DNA of 13,943 bases from Candidatus Thorarchaeota archaeon (GTDB taxonomy: Archaea; Asgardarchaeota; Thorarchaeia; Thorarchaeales; Thorarchaeaceae), in assembly GCA_019057595.1 (NCBI GenBank), contig DXJI01000014.1:1-13943 (forward strand), read 5' to 3'. The translations under genes and the position numbers were made by a program. Below are positions 1 through 6,148 of this stretch, piece after piece. A model generated the notes under the pieces. The model saw nothing but the letters and a program-made list of their open reading frames with translations. It had not been told where the DNA came from and searched no databases. Each line of letters starts with the position of its first letter. Position 1 is the stretch's first letter.

Positions 1-25
1 AACGGGAAATCTTGTTGGATGATGT

Positions 26-664
26 ATGCAGCTCCTCTCAATGTATAGCATGCTCACATTCATCATATTCCTACAGGCGCTTTTGTTGCAGACTTTATGG
101 TTATACATTGGGCGCCGAGCTAGAAACAGATACCTGTCTGATATCATGCATTTCAGAAAGCCCTCCTCCTCAATGTCGAGATACTATCACTGGCGTGTCA
201 CAAATTATATGAATGCGGTTTTGGAGGGTATAATGTTTCAGTTCATTCTCGTCGGATCGTTGGTGATCGTTTCAGTCTTGATAGCTGACTTGTCCCTATT
301 CTTTGATTCCATTCTGTTCGTTGCGTTCGTGATGCTCCTTTCATTCGCCAGCTCAATGCAGATGGCTTGGCGTGTCAGAGAGATCAACATTCAAGAAAGC
401 AGAATTGCCACAGGCATCGGATCTTCTGTTGACAAATTCGGAATTGCGAAAGACATCGTTGAAAACCTCTTCATGCAAGGTGCAATGGCAGATGGAAGGG
501 TATGGTTTGCACTGTACAGGATAGCACAGGAACCCAATCCTATTGGATACATCATAAGAGATATTTTGATTGAGAAGAACAGAGAGATTGCTGAGTCTTT
601 GAAATATGCCATCAAAGATAGAGGAGATTCATCCTCTGAGTCAGGGCCAGATATTGAGTCCTGA
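26..664 (+). CDS. hypothetical membrane protein with three predicted TM segments
   Basis: A 212-residue protein that I do not recognise. It opens with a hydrophobic stretch (about residues 8-28), followed by a basic loop (RRARNR, 30-35), then two more hydrophobic segments at about 68-89 and 93-111. The remaining 100 residues are soluble, end in an acidic/serine-rich tail, and are probably on one side of the membrane. An in-frame TGA at 20-22 lies just before the ATG, so the gene is complete in the window. There is no good SD; ATG codons at residues 6 and 9 are alternative starts. The next gene, rpl35ae, has its own promoter, so this gene is probably a separate unit or the end of an upstream operon. 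Function unknown. Existence is supported by a long uninterrupted frame with coherent membrane topology. Confidence 0.8.
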   Translation: MQLLSMYSMLTFIIFLQALLLQTLWLYIGRRARNRYLSDIMHFRKPSSSMSRYYHWRVTNYMNAVLEGIMFQFILVGSLVIVSVLIADLSLFFDSILFVAFVMLLSFASSMQMAWRVREINIQESRIATGIGSSVDKFGIAKDIVENLFMQGAMADGRVWFALYRIAQEPNPIGYIIRDILIEKNREIAESLKYAIKDRGDSSSESGPDIES

Positions 665-689
665 GAGTAATGCAGTCTATTCAGTAAGT

Positions 690-697
690 CTTATATC
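690..697 (+). promoter_or_regulatory. archaeal TATA box of rpl35ae
   Basis: CTTATATC lies about 50 bases before the ATG at 744. Transcription would start near 718-720, leaving a leader of about 25 bases that contains the strong SD GGAGG at 731-735, eight bases before the start codon. The spacing fits a standard archaeal promoter; no experimental support. Confidence 0.55.
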
Positions 698-743
698 CGA
701 TTCCTAGGGGCGTTGACGAGAACTCCCATAGGAGGAATTCCGC

Positions 744-1028
744 ATGTCGAAGAGTGACGTACTGACAGGCCGAAAAGGCGTTGTCATAAGCTATCGTAGG
801 GGAAAACACCTACAACACACCAATCAGGTGATATTGATTTTCAATGATGTTAAGACACGAGCGGAGGCTGCAGCTCTTGTCAGCCGGAAGGTGAAGTGGA
901 CATCACCAGAAGAGAAGGAGTTTTTGGGGATAATCCTTGGAAAGCATGGAAACAGTGGTGCTGTACGCGCAAAGTTCCGCACTAATCTCCCGGGACAGGC
1001 AATCGGAACTCCCGTAGTTTTGATGTAG
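744..1028 (+). CDS. rpl35ae: ribosomal protein eL33 (L35Ae family)
   Basis: A 94-residue large-subunit ribosomal protein shared by archaea and eukaryotes and absent from bacteria. Family hallmarks are visible: GVVISYRRGKHLQHTNQV near residues 12-29, the region RKVKWTSPEEKEFLG near 48-62, then KHGNSGAVRAKFRTNLPGQA near 68-87, and the terminal GTPVVLM. Length and ends match the family. The ATG is set by a strong SD (GGAGG, 731-735). The gene seems to be monocistronic with its own TATA box. It is followed directly by an apparent box C/D sRNA gene, a sensible neighbour because both serve the large ribosomal subunit. This gene is one of the clearest archaeal markers in the window. Confidence 0.96.
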   Translation: MSKSDVLTGRKGVVISYRRGKHLQHTNQVILIFNDVKTRAEAAALVSRKVKWTSPEEKEFLGIILGKHGNSGAVRAKFRTNLPGQAIGTPVVLM

Positions 1029-1039
1029 ACCATCACCAA

Positions 1040-1047
1040 GTTTTATC
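1040..1047 (+). promoter_or_regulatory. TATA-like element placed to drive the box C/D sRNA
   Basis: GTTTTATC lies 12 bases after the rpl35ae stop codon. Its centre is about 26 bases before 1069-1071, where the 5' strand of the sRNA terminal stem begins. That is the usual archaeal TATA-to-start distance and suggests that the sRNA has its own promoter. It is a short A/T-rich motif, so chance is possible. Confidence 0.4.
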
Positions 1048-1069
1048 AGGACTTCAGAGGATGCCTGTA

Positions 1070-1143
1070 TGGCTCCGATGATGTTAATGGCTATCTGAGG
1101 ACAGAAATGTCCAGCGACGAGTCATAGTTAGACTGAGGAGCCA
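1070..1143 (+). ncRNA. box C/D guide sRNA, predicted to target 23S rRNA helix 69
   Basis: Seen directly: a perfect terminal stem TGGCTCC (1070-1076) / GGAGCCA (1137-1143) encloses box C ATGATGT (1078-1084, 6/7 to RTGATGA), a 10-base spacer, box D' CTGA (1095-1098), a hairpin GGACA-GAAA-TGTCC (1099-1112), a C'-like GCGACGA (1114-1120, two transitions from consensus), a 12-base guide (1121-1132) and box D CTGA (1133-1136). This is the full order of an archaeal C/D sRNA, at a typical length. Bases 1119-1130 (GAGTCATAGTTA) are exactly complementary to TAACTATGACTC, which I recall as helix 69 of eukaryotic 28S rRNA. The fifth base before box D (T1128) pairs with the equivalent of E. coli A1913, giving the predicted 2'-O-methylation site. 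The target of the D' guide (TAATGGCTAT) was not recognised. The host 23S sequence is not in the window. Confidence 0.78.
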
Positions 1144-1184
1144 CATATTGAAGTCTGACTGATTGCTGTGGATGTTTGACAGAG

Positions 1185-1733
1185 ATGCTCGATTGGGCGA
1201 TTTACTTCTTGGCGTACCTGTTTGCAGGTTTTACCCTGAAATTGGGCGATGACCTGTTGGACGAGCTTGAGAAACCACATTTGGCATGGTATCCATTCGC
1301 ACTCTCTGGAATTCTCTTTGGATATCTCATGACATTGTCAGAATGGGACCTGGTCCTCCTGACTAGTATTGTGATTGCAGTCTTGGCATCAGGAAAGGTA
1401 AACAGGCCTCAGTTCATCGTGGGATTCATCCTAATTATTGCAACAGTTGCGATTCTTGGTATACCCCTCTCCACCGATTGGCTTAGCTGGATGACATTAC
1501 TCATAATTCTCTTTCTCGCAGCAGTTCTAGACGAAAAGGGAAATGATTGGGCTGACAAAGAGAGGTCTCCGAGGGCCTATGAATTGTTCAAGTACAGATT
1601 CACACTCAAACTGGTGGCACTCTCACTTGTCATTCCCTGGCCAATGTTTCTGCCAACTGCCCTAGGACTCTGGGTCTTTGACTTTGGCTATGAACTCTCT
1701 GGTTGGTTAGTCAGGAAACAGGTGACGTCATAG
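1185..1733 (+). CDS. polytopic membrane protein with two Asp-rich motifs
   Basis: About 182 residues from the ATG at 1185; a TTG at 1176 is an alternative start three codons earlier. A weak GGATG at 1170-1174 is the only SD-like sequence. There are about six to seven hydrophobic segments (residues roughly 1-18, 35-51, 54-70, 77-95, 99-115 and 143-170). Two acidic motifs lie at membrane edges: GDDLLDE (21-27) and DEKGNDWADKE (116-126). The spacing of Asp residues recalls metal/diphosphate-binding loops of UbiA-type prenyltransferases, but the protein is much shorter than UbiA and lacks its full motifs, so this is only a resemblance. The last 23 bases overlap the convergent radical SAM gene. 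Function unknown. Confidence 0.8.
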   Translation: MLDWAIYFLAYLFAGFTLKLGDDLLDELEKPHLAWYPFALSGILFGYLMTLSEWDLVLLTSIVIAVLASGKVNRPQFIVGFILIIATVAILGIPLSTDWLSWMTLLIILFLAAVLDEKGNDWADKERSPRAYELFKYRFTLKLVALSLVIPWPMFLPTALGLWVFDFGYELSGWLVRKQVTS

Positions 1734-2730
1734 ACTTGTATGCAAGGCTACAGCAGACATCCAGGAAGACTGGATCTAGGTTCAGACTCCGCGCCATGTC
1801 AACTCCCTCCTGGCTGATCAATGCGATACCATTTGTCCCACTCTTGATTGCAACCAAGTCAGTGTCTATCTTATGTTGACCCATAGGACGTGCACATCCA
1901 AGTAGGGTAGGTGAGTCTCTCATTCCCAATCTTGCAATGGTCAGGATTCGACCGATATCTTCTGGAGATGGTGGCGTTACACCCTCCATGGCAGTCTTTC
2001 GAACTGGACTGAGCGCTATAATGACCACTGCTGCTGGAGAACCTTGTGCTATCATCTCCAGGGCTTCAAGTTCTCCACCAAGCCTACCATAATCTAAGCC
2101 AACAAGGACATGAGGAACTGTAGGTATTTTGTAAGATTCCAAGATGTTGAGGGATTGACGCATCTTATTCGGACCGTTCTCGATGTGGTAGACCTCTCGT
2201 GAGACCCTCTCATCACCTATGATGTCAAGCATCGCAGCATCTATCTTTGCTTCAGCCAGAGACTGTGCAGTCTGTTCATTCACAAGCCCTGTGTGAACGA
2301 CAACCTCAATCTCGAGTTCGGTTTTCACTTGTCTAATAGCATCTCCAAATCTTTCTAGGGGAACGTATCCCTCTGAGTCCGACCCGCCACTGATCAATAC
2401 ACCCTCTCCTCCTTTTTCCTTGATTTGTTTGCACCGTTCGAAGAGGGTTTCTGGTGTGACAGTGGATTCCATTCCTTTCAGGAGCTGTCCATCACAGTGC
2501 TCACATTTCAACGAGCAAGATGTTCCAGTCACACTTAGTGACACAAAGTTGTCAGGACTGACCTGTTTGTGATCCTTGATTTTGTAAGGATATGCGGTTG
2601 GGCTATAACAAAGAAGTTCGTTTCCAAAGACATTCAGTCGTTCTTTGAATCCCTGATTCATCCATTCCTTCAGCTCACTGGATGATGCCTTTAGGATGGA
2701 TGTACCCTCTTTGAGGAAATCAAAGCTCAC
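1711..2730 (-). CDS. radical SAM protein, biotin synthase-like/LipS-type (COG1856-like)
   Basis: A 339-residue cytosolic enzyme with the radical SAM signature CxxxCxxC (Cys72, Cys76, Cys79 in CSLKCEHC), which binds the [4Fe-4S] cluster that cleaves S-adenosylmethionine. The flanking VSLSVTGTSC and the glycine-rich ISGGSDSEG (113-121) are typical of the archaeal biotin-synthase-like group. Further conserved-looking Cys residues occur in GCARP and in DVCCS near the C-terminus. Two-protein archaeal lipoyl synthases (LipS1/LipS2) belong to this neighbourhood of the superfamily, so a sulfur-insertion role such as lipoyl synthesis is a reasonable but unproven guess; no partner or lipoate ligase is in the window. 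The start is GTG at 2730 with SD GAGG (2738-2741) seven bases upstream. A CTAAAAGC element at 2764-2771 may be its TATA box. Its 3' end overlaps the facing membrane-protein gene by 23 bases. Confidence 0.88.
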   Translation of the reverse strand: MSFDFLKEGTSILKASSSELKEWMNQGFKERLNVFGNELLCYSPTAYPYKIKDHKQVSPDNFVSLSVTGTSCSLKCEHCDGQLLKGMESTVTPETLFERCKQIKEKGGEGVLISGGSDSEGYVPLERFGDAIRQVKTELEIEVVVHTGLVNEQTAQSLAEAKIDAAMLDIIGDERVSREVYHIENGPNKMRQSLNILESYKIPTVPHVLVGLDYGRLGGELEALEMIAQGSPAAVVIIALSPVRKTAMEGVTPPSPEDIGRILTIARLGMRDSPTLLGCARPMGQHKIDTDLVAIKSGTNGIALISQEGVDMARSLNLDPVFLDVCCSLAYKSMTSPVS

Positions 2731-2924
2731 TTCTGTGCCTCAAGTGAAATCAAACACTTCCTGCTTTTAGCGTTATCATCTGGTCTGAGCTGAGCAACAA
2801 GGACTATATGGGCGACCTGGATGTGTGATTGTTGACTCCAGTGAGAACTGAATCCATCAACCTGTTCTGACAAATGATAAAAGGATGACAAATTAGCAAG
2901 AAGTGAGAGAGGTCTGAATCAGTA
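2731..2924. promoter_or_regulatory. divergent intergenic region of radical SAM gene and acdB
   Basis: These 194 bases separate two divergent starts. Toward acdB there is a TATA-like GATAAAAG at 2876-2883, then SD-like GAGAGG at 2907-2912 before the ATG at 2925. Toward the radical SAM gene there is CTAAAAGC (minus strand, 2771-2764) and SD GAGG. A 5-bp inverted repeat GTTGA...TCAAC lies at about 2832-2862. No further gene or convincing guide RNA was found here. Confidence 0.4.
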
Positions 2925-3665
2925 ATGAAAGAAGCCAAGAAGATTTTCAAGACTGCCCTTGAGGAGGGCAGAACTTTTGTCCTGGAACATGAGGCCAAGG
3001 ACATAATGAAGGCATATGGAATCCCAATTCCAGCTTACGCAACTGCGACCACAGCTGATGAGGCAGTTGCTAAATCGAAGGAGATTGGATTCCCTGTAGT
3101 GCTCAAGATACTCTCAAAGGACGTCCTGCACAAGTCCGATGCAGGAGGGGTCAAAATCAACCTCAAGGATGAGGACTCGGTTCGTAAAGCGTTCGATGAG
3201 ATTATGGAGAACGCAAAGAGCTTTGGAAAAGAGAAGGGAATTGAGGTCGACCTCAGCAGAGGTGTGTTCATCTCGGACTTTGCAGATATGGGAACAGAGA
3301 TCATTGTAGGAGTCACAAAAGACCCTCAGTTTGGACATGCTCTGATGGCAGGACTGGGAGGGATATTTGTAGAAGTCCTCAAGGATGTATCCTTCAGACT
3401 GATACCGTTCACAGAGGCAGATGCACGAGAGATGTTGGGTGAACTCAAGGCATACAAGATACTCGAGGGCGTTCGAGGTGAAGGACCTCGTGATGTGGAT
3501 TCGCTGATCAAGGTCATGTTGGCTGTGTCCAAAATGATAGAAGAGAATCCCGAGATTAATGAGTTGGACTGTAATCCAACGTTTGTCTATGAGAAAGGAA
3601 AAGGCGCTCTGGTCGTAGATGCAAGGATATTGATTGATGGTCCGGACTCCGCCGCTAGCCACTGA
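2925..3665 (+). CDS. acdB: ADP-forming acetate/acyl-CoA synthetase, beta subunit (ATP-grasp)
   Basis: A 246-residue ATP-grasp protein matching the separate beta subunit of archaeal NDP-forming acyl-CoA synthetase, which converts acyl-CoA + ADP + Pi to acid + CoA + ATP and conserves energy in peptide or sugar fermentation. Visible motifs: an N-terminal helix, then EHEAKDIMKAYGIP (about 21-34), VVLKILSKDVLHKSDAGGV (58-76) with His69 in the HKSD signature, EIIVGVTKDPQFGHALMAGLGG (about 125-146), and the C-terminal metal-binding region ELDCNPTFV ahead of VVDARILID. Length fits a stand-alone beta subunit; no alpha (CoA-binding) subunit lies nearby, so it must be encoded elsewhere. The start at 2925 has a GAGAGG 12 bases upstream. 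The stop codon overlaps the facing gene by 11 bases. Confidence 0.93.
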   Translation: MKEAKKIFKTALEEGRTFVLEHEAKDIMKAYGIPIPAYATATTADEAVAKSKEIGFPVVLKILSKDVLHKSDAGGVKINLKDEDSVRKAFDEIMENAKSFGKEKGIEVDLSRGVFISDFADMGTEIIVGVTKDPQFGHALMAGLGGIFVEVLKDVSFRLIPFTEADAREMLGELKAYKILEGVRGEGPRDVDSLIKVMLAVSKMIEENPEINELDCNPTFVYEKGKGALVVDARILIDGPDSAASH

Positions 3666-4851
3666 TCAGATGATGAAGAAGAATCAGTCCTCTCTTGAAA
3701 TCTATATCAGTTAGAGGCGCCTCTGGTGAAACTTTAGCCTTACTCGCGAGTAGGAGTAAGAGGGCTAACAGTCTTGGAACAAGGCGCGAGTACTGGAGCA
3801 GAAAGTCCTTGTTACCAGTGGAGTCGACAACCAATCCTTCCAGTCTTCTAGTAAGAAGATGTATCCTCTCCTCAACTCCTTCACCTACTCTAAGACCCTG
3901 AAAAATCTCGACTGCCGCGGATTCATTCTGGAGAAACTCTGAAGAGATACCAATCTTATCGAACATCTCGAGTGCACCGACGATTGTTGAATCGTAGTGT
4001 TCCTCTTCAAGGCGTTCGATTCCTAGATTGACAGCCTGGATTTGTCCTAACAACCGTAATGAATTGGTCAAGATTGTACGTGAAGCTCCTGAGGTCGAGG
4101 GCGCCATTCCAGCAAGATGCTCACTGTGTACTTTCTCCAGTCGGGCGGCAACTGATGCGTTGAGGTTCTTGTCAAACGCTGGTGAGAAACCAATACTTGC
4201 AGCCTGTGGAAGGAGTGTATGAGTCGCCAGTCTCCGTATTGCTGTAAGAGTTGTGTAATCTTCAATGGGGACATAGAAGAGAAGAATGCGGACTATATCA
4301 AACCCAGTTTCAAAGTCTCCTTCTGTGGTAACATTTCGACCTTGGGCTTTGCATGAGAATGCACTGAGAAGCACCCATGAGGAGACTATATCCTCTCTGA
4401 GTTCGTTCCGCATTTTGGGACTGGCCAATTCATGTTCTTCAAGGAATCGGGAGAGCTTGTCTGCTGCAACAGCTGCCCTCTGGAGAGTTGGACCAGTCAG
4501 TTGGAGATTAGCAATTGATTTGATGAACTCCCTTGGTTCACGTGACGGGGGTCGAAGTACAAAACCAGGATCCTTTCTTGACATCAACCACCACTTCGAG
4601 GAGGAGGTGAAATAGTCAAGTACGTCAATTGCCACAGTAACATCTGAGAGAGATGCAACCTCTCTTCCGTCAAGATATCCGATGAGTCTTGTGAACAATC
4701 GTACGAATCGCGTAAGATGATCAGAGATTTTCTCACCTGCGAATTGGCTGTCAGTAAATCGTGATACTACTGATTCAATCTGTTTTGGAATGGAGCTTTC
4801 TAGACGTGTTTGCAATAAACCACTGTAGACATCTACGGGAGTTCTAGACAA
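3655..4851 (-). CDS. unknown all-helical protein with three AAA-lid-like repeats
   Basis: A 398-residue soluble, leucine-rich helical protein that I do not recognise. Three stretches resemble each other and the C-terminal lid of MoxR/MCM-type AAA+ proteins (helix, 'GRxVTxxDVxxAxxLL', helix): residues about 50-83 (GREVASLSDVTVAIDVLDYF), 160-193 (GRNVTTEGDFETGFDIVRIL) and 360-396 (APLTDIDFKRGLILLHHL). No P-loop or other catalytic motif is present, so it is not an ATPase itself; a scaffold or adaptor role is a guess. The start is TTG at 4851: upstream in-frame codons run into a stop at 4879-4881 with no ATG, and an SD AGGAGA (4862-4867) sits ten bases before the TTG. It has its own promoter downstream of uppS and overlaps acdB by 11 bases at the 3' ends. 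Confidence 0.85.
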   Translation of the reverse strand: MSRTPVDVYSGLLQTRLESSIPKQIESVVSRFTDSQFAGEKISDHLTRFVRLFTRLIGYLDGREVASLSDVTVAIDVLDYFTSSSKWWLMSRKDPGFVLRPPSREPREFIKSIANLQLTGPTLQRAAVAADKLSRFLEEHELASPKMRNELREDIVSSWVLLSAFSCKAQGRNVTTEGDFETGFDIVRILLFYVPIEDYTTLTAIRRLATHTLLPQAASIGFSPAFDKNLNASVAARLEKVHSEHLAGMAPSTSGASRTILTNSLRLLGQIQAVNLGIERLEEEHYDSTIVGALEMFDKIGISSEFLQNESAAVEIFQGLRVGEGVEERIHLLTRRLEGLVVDSTGNKDFLLQYSRLVPRLLALLLLLASKAKVSPEAPLTDIDFKRGLILLHHLISG

Positions 4852-4889
4852 AGCCCTGTTATCTCCTGATGTGTGAAATCACCGATTTT

Positions 4890-4901
4890 GATATTTAAAA
4901 G
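4890..4901 (-). promoter_or_regulatory. TATA box for the helical-repeat gene
   Basis: On the minus strand this reads CTTTTAAATATC. A start about 25 bases on (near 4870) would leave a leader of about 19 bases that holds the SD AGGAGA before the TTG at 4851. It lies between the uppS stop and this gene, so the gene can be transcribed independently of uppS. Confidence 0.55.
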
Positions 4902-4923
4902 ACTGGATTACGTGTGACTGGGC

Positions 4924-5691
4924 TTACTTCCCGAATCTTCGAGACCGTTCTCCGTAAGAACGCAAAGCACGCCAGATATCGATACGTCTGACTGCAGGCC
5001 AATAGATCTGCGCGAAATATAACTCTGAGTAAGCAGACTGCCATAGAAGGAAGCCTGATAGTCGTTCCTCGCCAGATGTTCTGATTATGAGGTCAGGATC
5101 GGGAACTCCGTTCGTGTAGAGGTGCCCTTCTATCATGTTCTCATCTATCTGATCAGGAGTTGTTTCACCAGACTCGATTTTCTCACCAATCGCCTTCACA
5201 GCATCAACCAGCTCAGCACGGCCCGAGTACCCGATTGCGACATTGAGAATGTGATCACTGTATTCCCGGGTCTCTTCCTCTGCAGCCCTTATTGCAAGCT
5301 GAACAGCTTCAGGCAAAAGGTCCACTCTACCAATCGCCTTGATTCTGACCCTGTGACGATGGACATCAGGATTATCCACCACCTCAGCAAACTTTTCCTC
5401 CGCTAAGGTCATGATCTCTTTCACTTCTTCCTTCTTTCTCTCAAAATTCTCAATGGAAAATGCGTACAGTGTACAGACCTTCACATCAGCTTCCCAAAGA
5501 ATTCGGAGAACCTCCATGACCTTTGCGGCACCCTTATGGTGACCGAACCAAGGAACCTCAAGCCCATGCTTTCTTGCGTAACGGCGGTTCCCATCCAGAA
5601 TGATACCCACGTGTCGAGGTGCCCAGTCCTTGTCCAACTGGCGGAACAAATAGAATTCGTACAACCTATACATTGGACCGGACAAGTTCAA
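4924..5691 (-). CDS. uppS: cis-prenyltransferase (polyprenyl diphosphate synthase)
   Basis: This enzyme condenses isopentenyl diphosphate onto an allylic primer to make long Z-polyprenyl diphosphates, the precursors of dolichol-type lipid carriers for archaeal protein and surface glycosylation. All family signatures are visible: HVGIILDGNRRYARKHG (27-43, catalytic Asp33), GHHKGA (50-55), YAFSIENFERKKEEV (about 76-90) and the C-terminal RTSGEERLSGFLLWQSAYSE region with WP following, which binds diphosphate and Mg2+. The usual Asn in RLSNFLLW is Gly here. The 255-residue length is normal. The start is either TTG at 5691 or ATG at 5673; neither has an SD, and the shorter form (MYRLYEFYLFRQ) fits archaeal relatives at least as well. 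A weak TATA-like CTATTAAG lies at 5731-5738. It follows the GTPase/roadblock pair by 72 bases. Confidence 0.95.
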   Translation of the reverse strand: MNLSGPMYRLYEFYLFRQLDKDWAPRHVGIILDGNRRYARKHGLEVPWFGHHKGAAKVMEVLRILWEADVKVCTLYAFSIENFERKKEEVKEIMTLAEEKFAEVVDNPDVHRHRVRIKAIGRVDLLPEAVQLAIRAAEEETREYSDHILNVAIGYSGRAELVDAVKAIGEKIESGETTPDQIDENMIEGHLYTNGVPDPDLIIRTSGEERLSGFLLWQSAYSELYFAQIYWPAVRRIDIWRALRSYGERSRRFGK

Positions 5692-5763
5692 TTATGACAC
5701 ACTCTTACTGAGCGAATTTGAAAAAGCTCTCTTAATAGAGTTAATGTTGGGTACGCAGGCGTA

Positions 5764-6135
5764 CTAGATCATTTTCGAAATCTTCTCTGCAGCACGTTTC
5801 ATGTCTAAGAATATGAGACCTAGTTTGGCGTTTGCAGTGGTGGAAACCGTCAGACAAGCGTTGATTCCAGCTGCCGTGACCAACAACCAACCGTCGACAC
5901 CCTTGATATTGACCTGCTCAAGATTGCCTTTCCCAAGCTCTATCGCTGCCCTCTCACCAAGACTCAGCATAGCGGCAGTCATGGCTGCGACCTTTGCTTC
6001 GTCGACGTCTGTTGGAAGAGCCGATACGATTGGAAGCCCTTCTACACTTACTATAGCACATGCCTGAATCTCGGGAATGCTTCCCTGCAGTTCATTCAGA
6101 ACGCCTTCAAGTGTATCTTCGCGGGATTCTGCCAT
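5764..6135 (-). CDS. roadblock/LC7 domain protein paired with the MglA-type GTPase
   Basis: A 123-residue single roadblock/LC7 domain. Visible are the N-terminal helix (TLEGVLNELQGSIPEIQACAI), the strand pair IVSVEGLPIVSALP, a central helix rich in Ala/Met (AKVAAMTAAMLSLGERAAIELG), the strands EQVNIKGVDGWLLVTAA and ACLTVSTTANAKLGLIFL, and a C-terminal helix. Roadblock proteins dimerise and bind Ras-like GTPases; bacterial MglB is the GAP for MglA. The gene begins 13 bases after the GTPase stop codon, and its SD AGGTGA (6141-6146) sits in that gap, so the two are surely co-transcribed. The role as cognate regulator of that GTPase is inferred from this arrangement. Confidence 0.93.
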   Translation of the reverse strand: MAESREDTLEGVLNELQGSIPEIQACAIVSVEGLPIVSALPTDVDEAKVAAMTAAMLSLGERAAIELGKGNLEQVNIKGVDGWLLVTAAGINACLTVSTTANAKLGLIFLDMKRAAEKISKMI

Positions 6136-6148
6136 TTGGTTTCACCTG

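Noticed and set aside
12..212. 66-codon frame from a TTG overlapping the first membrane-protein gene
   Set aside because: It lies in another frame of the longer gene at 26-664, has a Cys/Ser-rich random composition and no SD.
3114..3662. 182-codon antisense frame inside acdB
   Set aside because: A shadow of the well-conserved ATP-grasp gene on the opposite strand; its sequence shows no recognisable domain.
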